Origin: a virus
Length of the DNA: 22,209 nucleotides
Reading direction: 5' to 3' (one strand)
Virus record (IMG/VR): IMGVR_UViG_3300027793_000305
Location: 1 to 22,209 of that record
Made by a program: the position numbers and the translations under genes. Shown here piece after piece: positions 21,072-22,209 of this stretch. Each line of letters begins with the position of its first letter. The first letter of the stretch is position 1. The notes below the pieces were generated by a model. That model was not told where the DNA came from and ran no database searches. It worked only from the letters and a program-made list of their open reading frames with translations.

Positions 21072-21509
21072 ATGACCCTGCGACACCCACCCGACGCCTT
21101 TCAATGTTTCGTTTGTCGTGACCGCATTGATCTGGCCAATCCGTATCCGCAGCTATGCGTGGTGCACCGCGTCGATGCCAGCGCCGCGCTTCGCCAGCTC
21201 GAAGACGACGCCGATGTCCTGAACGACGCTGTGACGCCAGCACTCATCGCACCGCACGAAGCGCGCTTCATGACGATGCTCACCGCAGCGGCTGACCTCG
21301 AACTGCCAGGCATCCACTACGTCAAGACCAAGCGGATTGCGGACTTCCTGCGACGGGTCGAAGTGACCGTGGCCAAAGACGACGACTTTGCGCACGTGGT
21401 GCGGACATGGTGGAACGCACGGCAGACCAAGGTGGATGCGGAGAAGCTGGCACTGCAACTCGCATGGGCGCCAGTGAGCGTCGAGATCAGAGCGGAGAAA
21501 CAGCGATGA
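21072..21509 (+). CDS. Small protein with N-terminal zinc-finger-like motif
   Basis: The product is 145 aa. ATG 21072 is chosen since AAGGAGG (21060-21066) is 5 nt upstream; in-frame ATG 21051 is upstream of the RBS. Near the N-terminus FQCFVCRDRIDLANPYPQLC followed by VVH gives C-x2-C-x15-C-x2-H, likely a zinc site. The remainder is helical (DASAALRQLEDDADVLNDAV, FLRRVEVTVAKDDDFAHVVR) with several Trp residues near the end. Not recognised. A role in DNA replication or late regulation would fit its place after the primase, but this is inference. Confidence 0.7.
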   Translation: MTLRHPPDAFQCFVCRDRIDLANPYPQLCVVHRVDASAALRQLEDDADVLNDAVTPALIAPHEARFMTMLTAAADLELPGIHYVKTKRIADFLRRVEVTVAKDDDFAHVVRTWWNARQTKVDAEKLALQLAWAPVSVEIRAEKQR

Positions 21510-22209
21510 CCGCATCACGAGACCAACGGGCATGGCGACCCGAAGAGATTGACATCGTGAATCGCCACGCCCACCTGACCGCCAAGGCGCTCGGTGCTAT
21601 GCTTGGCCGAAGCGAGGGCGCCATCTGGAATATCCGTGGGAAGCTTCGCCATGGCACGCTGTCACTCCGACCATTGAAGCGCCATCGCCAGTCATTGGTC
21701 AAGCCACGCTGGACCCAGCGCGACTTCGACACACTGCGGATGTACTGGGGTGATTGGCCAATCCAAAAAATTGCAAGGGAGCTTGGGCGCTCAGTTGAGT
21801 CTGTGCGCCAGCGTGCGTGGATGCTTGGCATTAGCCGAGAGTACGTCGATAGCATCAGTGAGTACGGCGTCGCCAGCTGGGGTGAGATGCTCGGCATTGA
21901 CTTTGCAGCCATGCACGCTAATGTCAAGTCGTCGATGCCCCTGACGAGAGGAGACCGTCGCTACGGCAACCGCCACATCATCAGCATCGAGACTATGACG
22001 AACTGGCTGCGTTCTGGCCATGCGTGCAAGTGCACCGTGAATTCTCAGACGCCACAGTGGCTGGCGACGATCATCAACGAGGTCAAGGCGGAGTACATCA
22101 CCGACGTTGCACTCAAGGCTATCGACGAGTGGCTGGCACCGCATCACATATCAGGCATCAAGGGAATTGCCCAGATGCCACGCATGAAGCGCATCGTCAG
22201 TGGCAATGG
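21506..22209 (+). CDS. Tandem HTH (Myb/SANT-like) DNA-binding protein, 3' truncated
   Basis: The frame is open from ATG 21506, which overlaps the previous stop in ATGA, to the window end (234 codons), so the C-terminus is missing. Two similar helical units occur: RAWRPEEIDIVNRHAHLTAK with ALGAMLGRSEGAIWNIRGKL (about 9-48), and RWTQRDFDTLRMYWGDWPIQ with KIARELGRSVESVRQRAWML (about 67-108). Each has a conserved Trp, an L-x-x-x-LGRS turn and a recognition helix, as in Myb/SANT-like or GcrA-like HTH domains. Residues about 109-234 are not recognised; CKC and WL.R.GH segments there may form another binding unit. It could be a transcription factor of late genes or a terminase small subunit, given the likely gene order. 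Confidence 0.65.
   Translation, partial: MTASRDQRAWRPEEIDIVNRHAHLTAKALGAMLGRSEGAIWNIRGKLRHGTLSLRPLKRHRQSLVKPRWTQRDFDTLRMYWGDWPIQKIARELGRSVESVRQRAWMLGISREYVDSISEYGVASWGEMLGIDFAAMHANVKSSMPLTRGDRRYGNRHIISIETMTNWLRSGHACKCTVNSQTPQWLATIINEVKAEYITDVALKAIDEWLAPHHISGIKGIAQMPRMKRIVSGN

Noticed and set aside
1-22209. CRISPR array, tRNA, integrase, diversity-generating retroelement or insertion sequence
   Set aside because: No regularly spaced repeats, cloverleaf, recombinase motif, reverse transcriptase or transposase motif was seen on either strand.

Overview
The window is part of the genome of a tailed double-stranded DNA phage (or prophage) with siphovirus-type virion genes. It has HK97-type head genes, a tail tube, a frameshifted tail chaperone, a tape measure, a Dit and a Gp37-like tail-tip protein, and no sheath or contractile baseplate genes. 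All supported genes lie on the + strand, are tightly packed with 1-23 nt overlaps, and use AAGGAGG-type ribosome binding sites with ATG or GTG starts. G+C is high (about 60% by eye). I see no rRNA, tRNA, CRISPR array, insertion sequence or integrase. The host cannot be named from the sequence; the sigma70-type promoters and standard code only say it is bacterial.

Region 1, 1-12548, is the late (virion) operon: portal fused to a MuF-like domain; a gp10-like neck/tail-completion candidate; a 360-aa capsid-region protein with a HiPIP-like four-cysteine module; a prohead protease fused to the major capsid protein; a small acidic protein; a head-tail connector; a tail terminator or closure candidate; the tail tube; a G/GT-like tail chaperone with a GGGAAAC slippery site; the tape measure; Dit; and three tail-tip or fibre proteins, two with probable C1q-like jelly-roll domains. 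Two strong hairpins (12582-12666) close the operon. Terminase would be expected just upstream, and no lysis gene is recognisable.

Region 2, 12667-16487, is an accessory or early region of small genes. It opens with two nearly identical 112-bp promoter/operator/leader modules, one before the 205-aa gene and one after it. Short unknown proteins follow (two of them single-pass membrane peptides), then a ribbon-helix-helix (RHH) candidate and a 259-aa protein with an SSB-like acidic tail. An AT-rich gene lies between two identical 37-bp hairpin-plus-RBS repeats. Both arrangements look like repeat-bounded gene cassettes.

Region 3, 16465-22209, carries DNA modification and replication genes: a complete C5-cytosine methyltransferase that contains a second plausible gene in its +1 frame, a Dam-type N6-adenine methyltransferase, an RHH-HNH fusion, a standalone RHH paralogue with its own promoter, and a prim-pol/SF3 primase-helicase. 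The primase gene is followed by paired inverted iterons around an AT-rich segment, a candidate origin. A zinc-finger-like small protein and a tandem HTH protein cut by the window end complete the region.

The strongest observations for follow-up are the dual-coding methyltransferase locus, the two kinds of repeat-bounded cassettes, the candidate origin, and the HiPIP-like module in a capsid-region protein.
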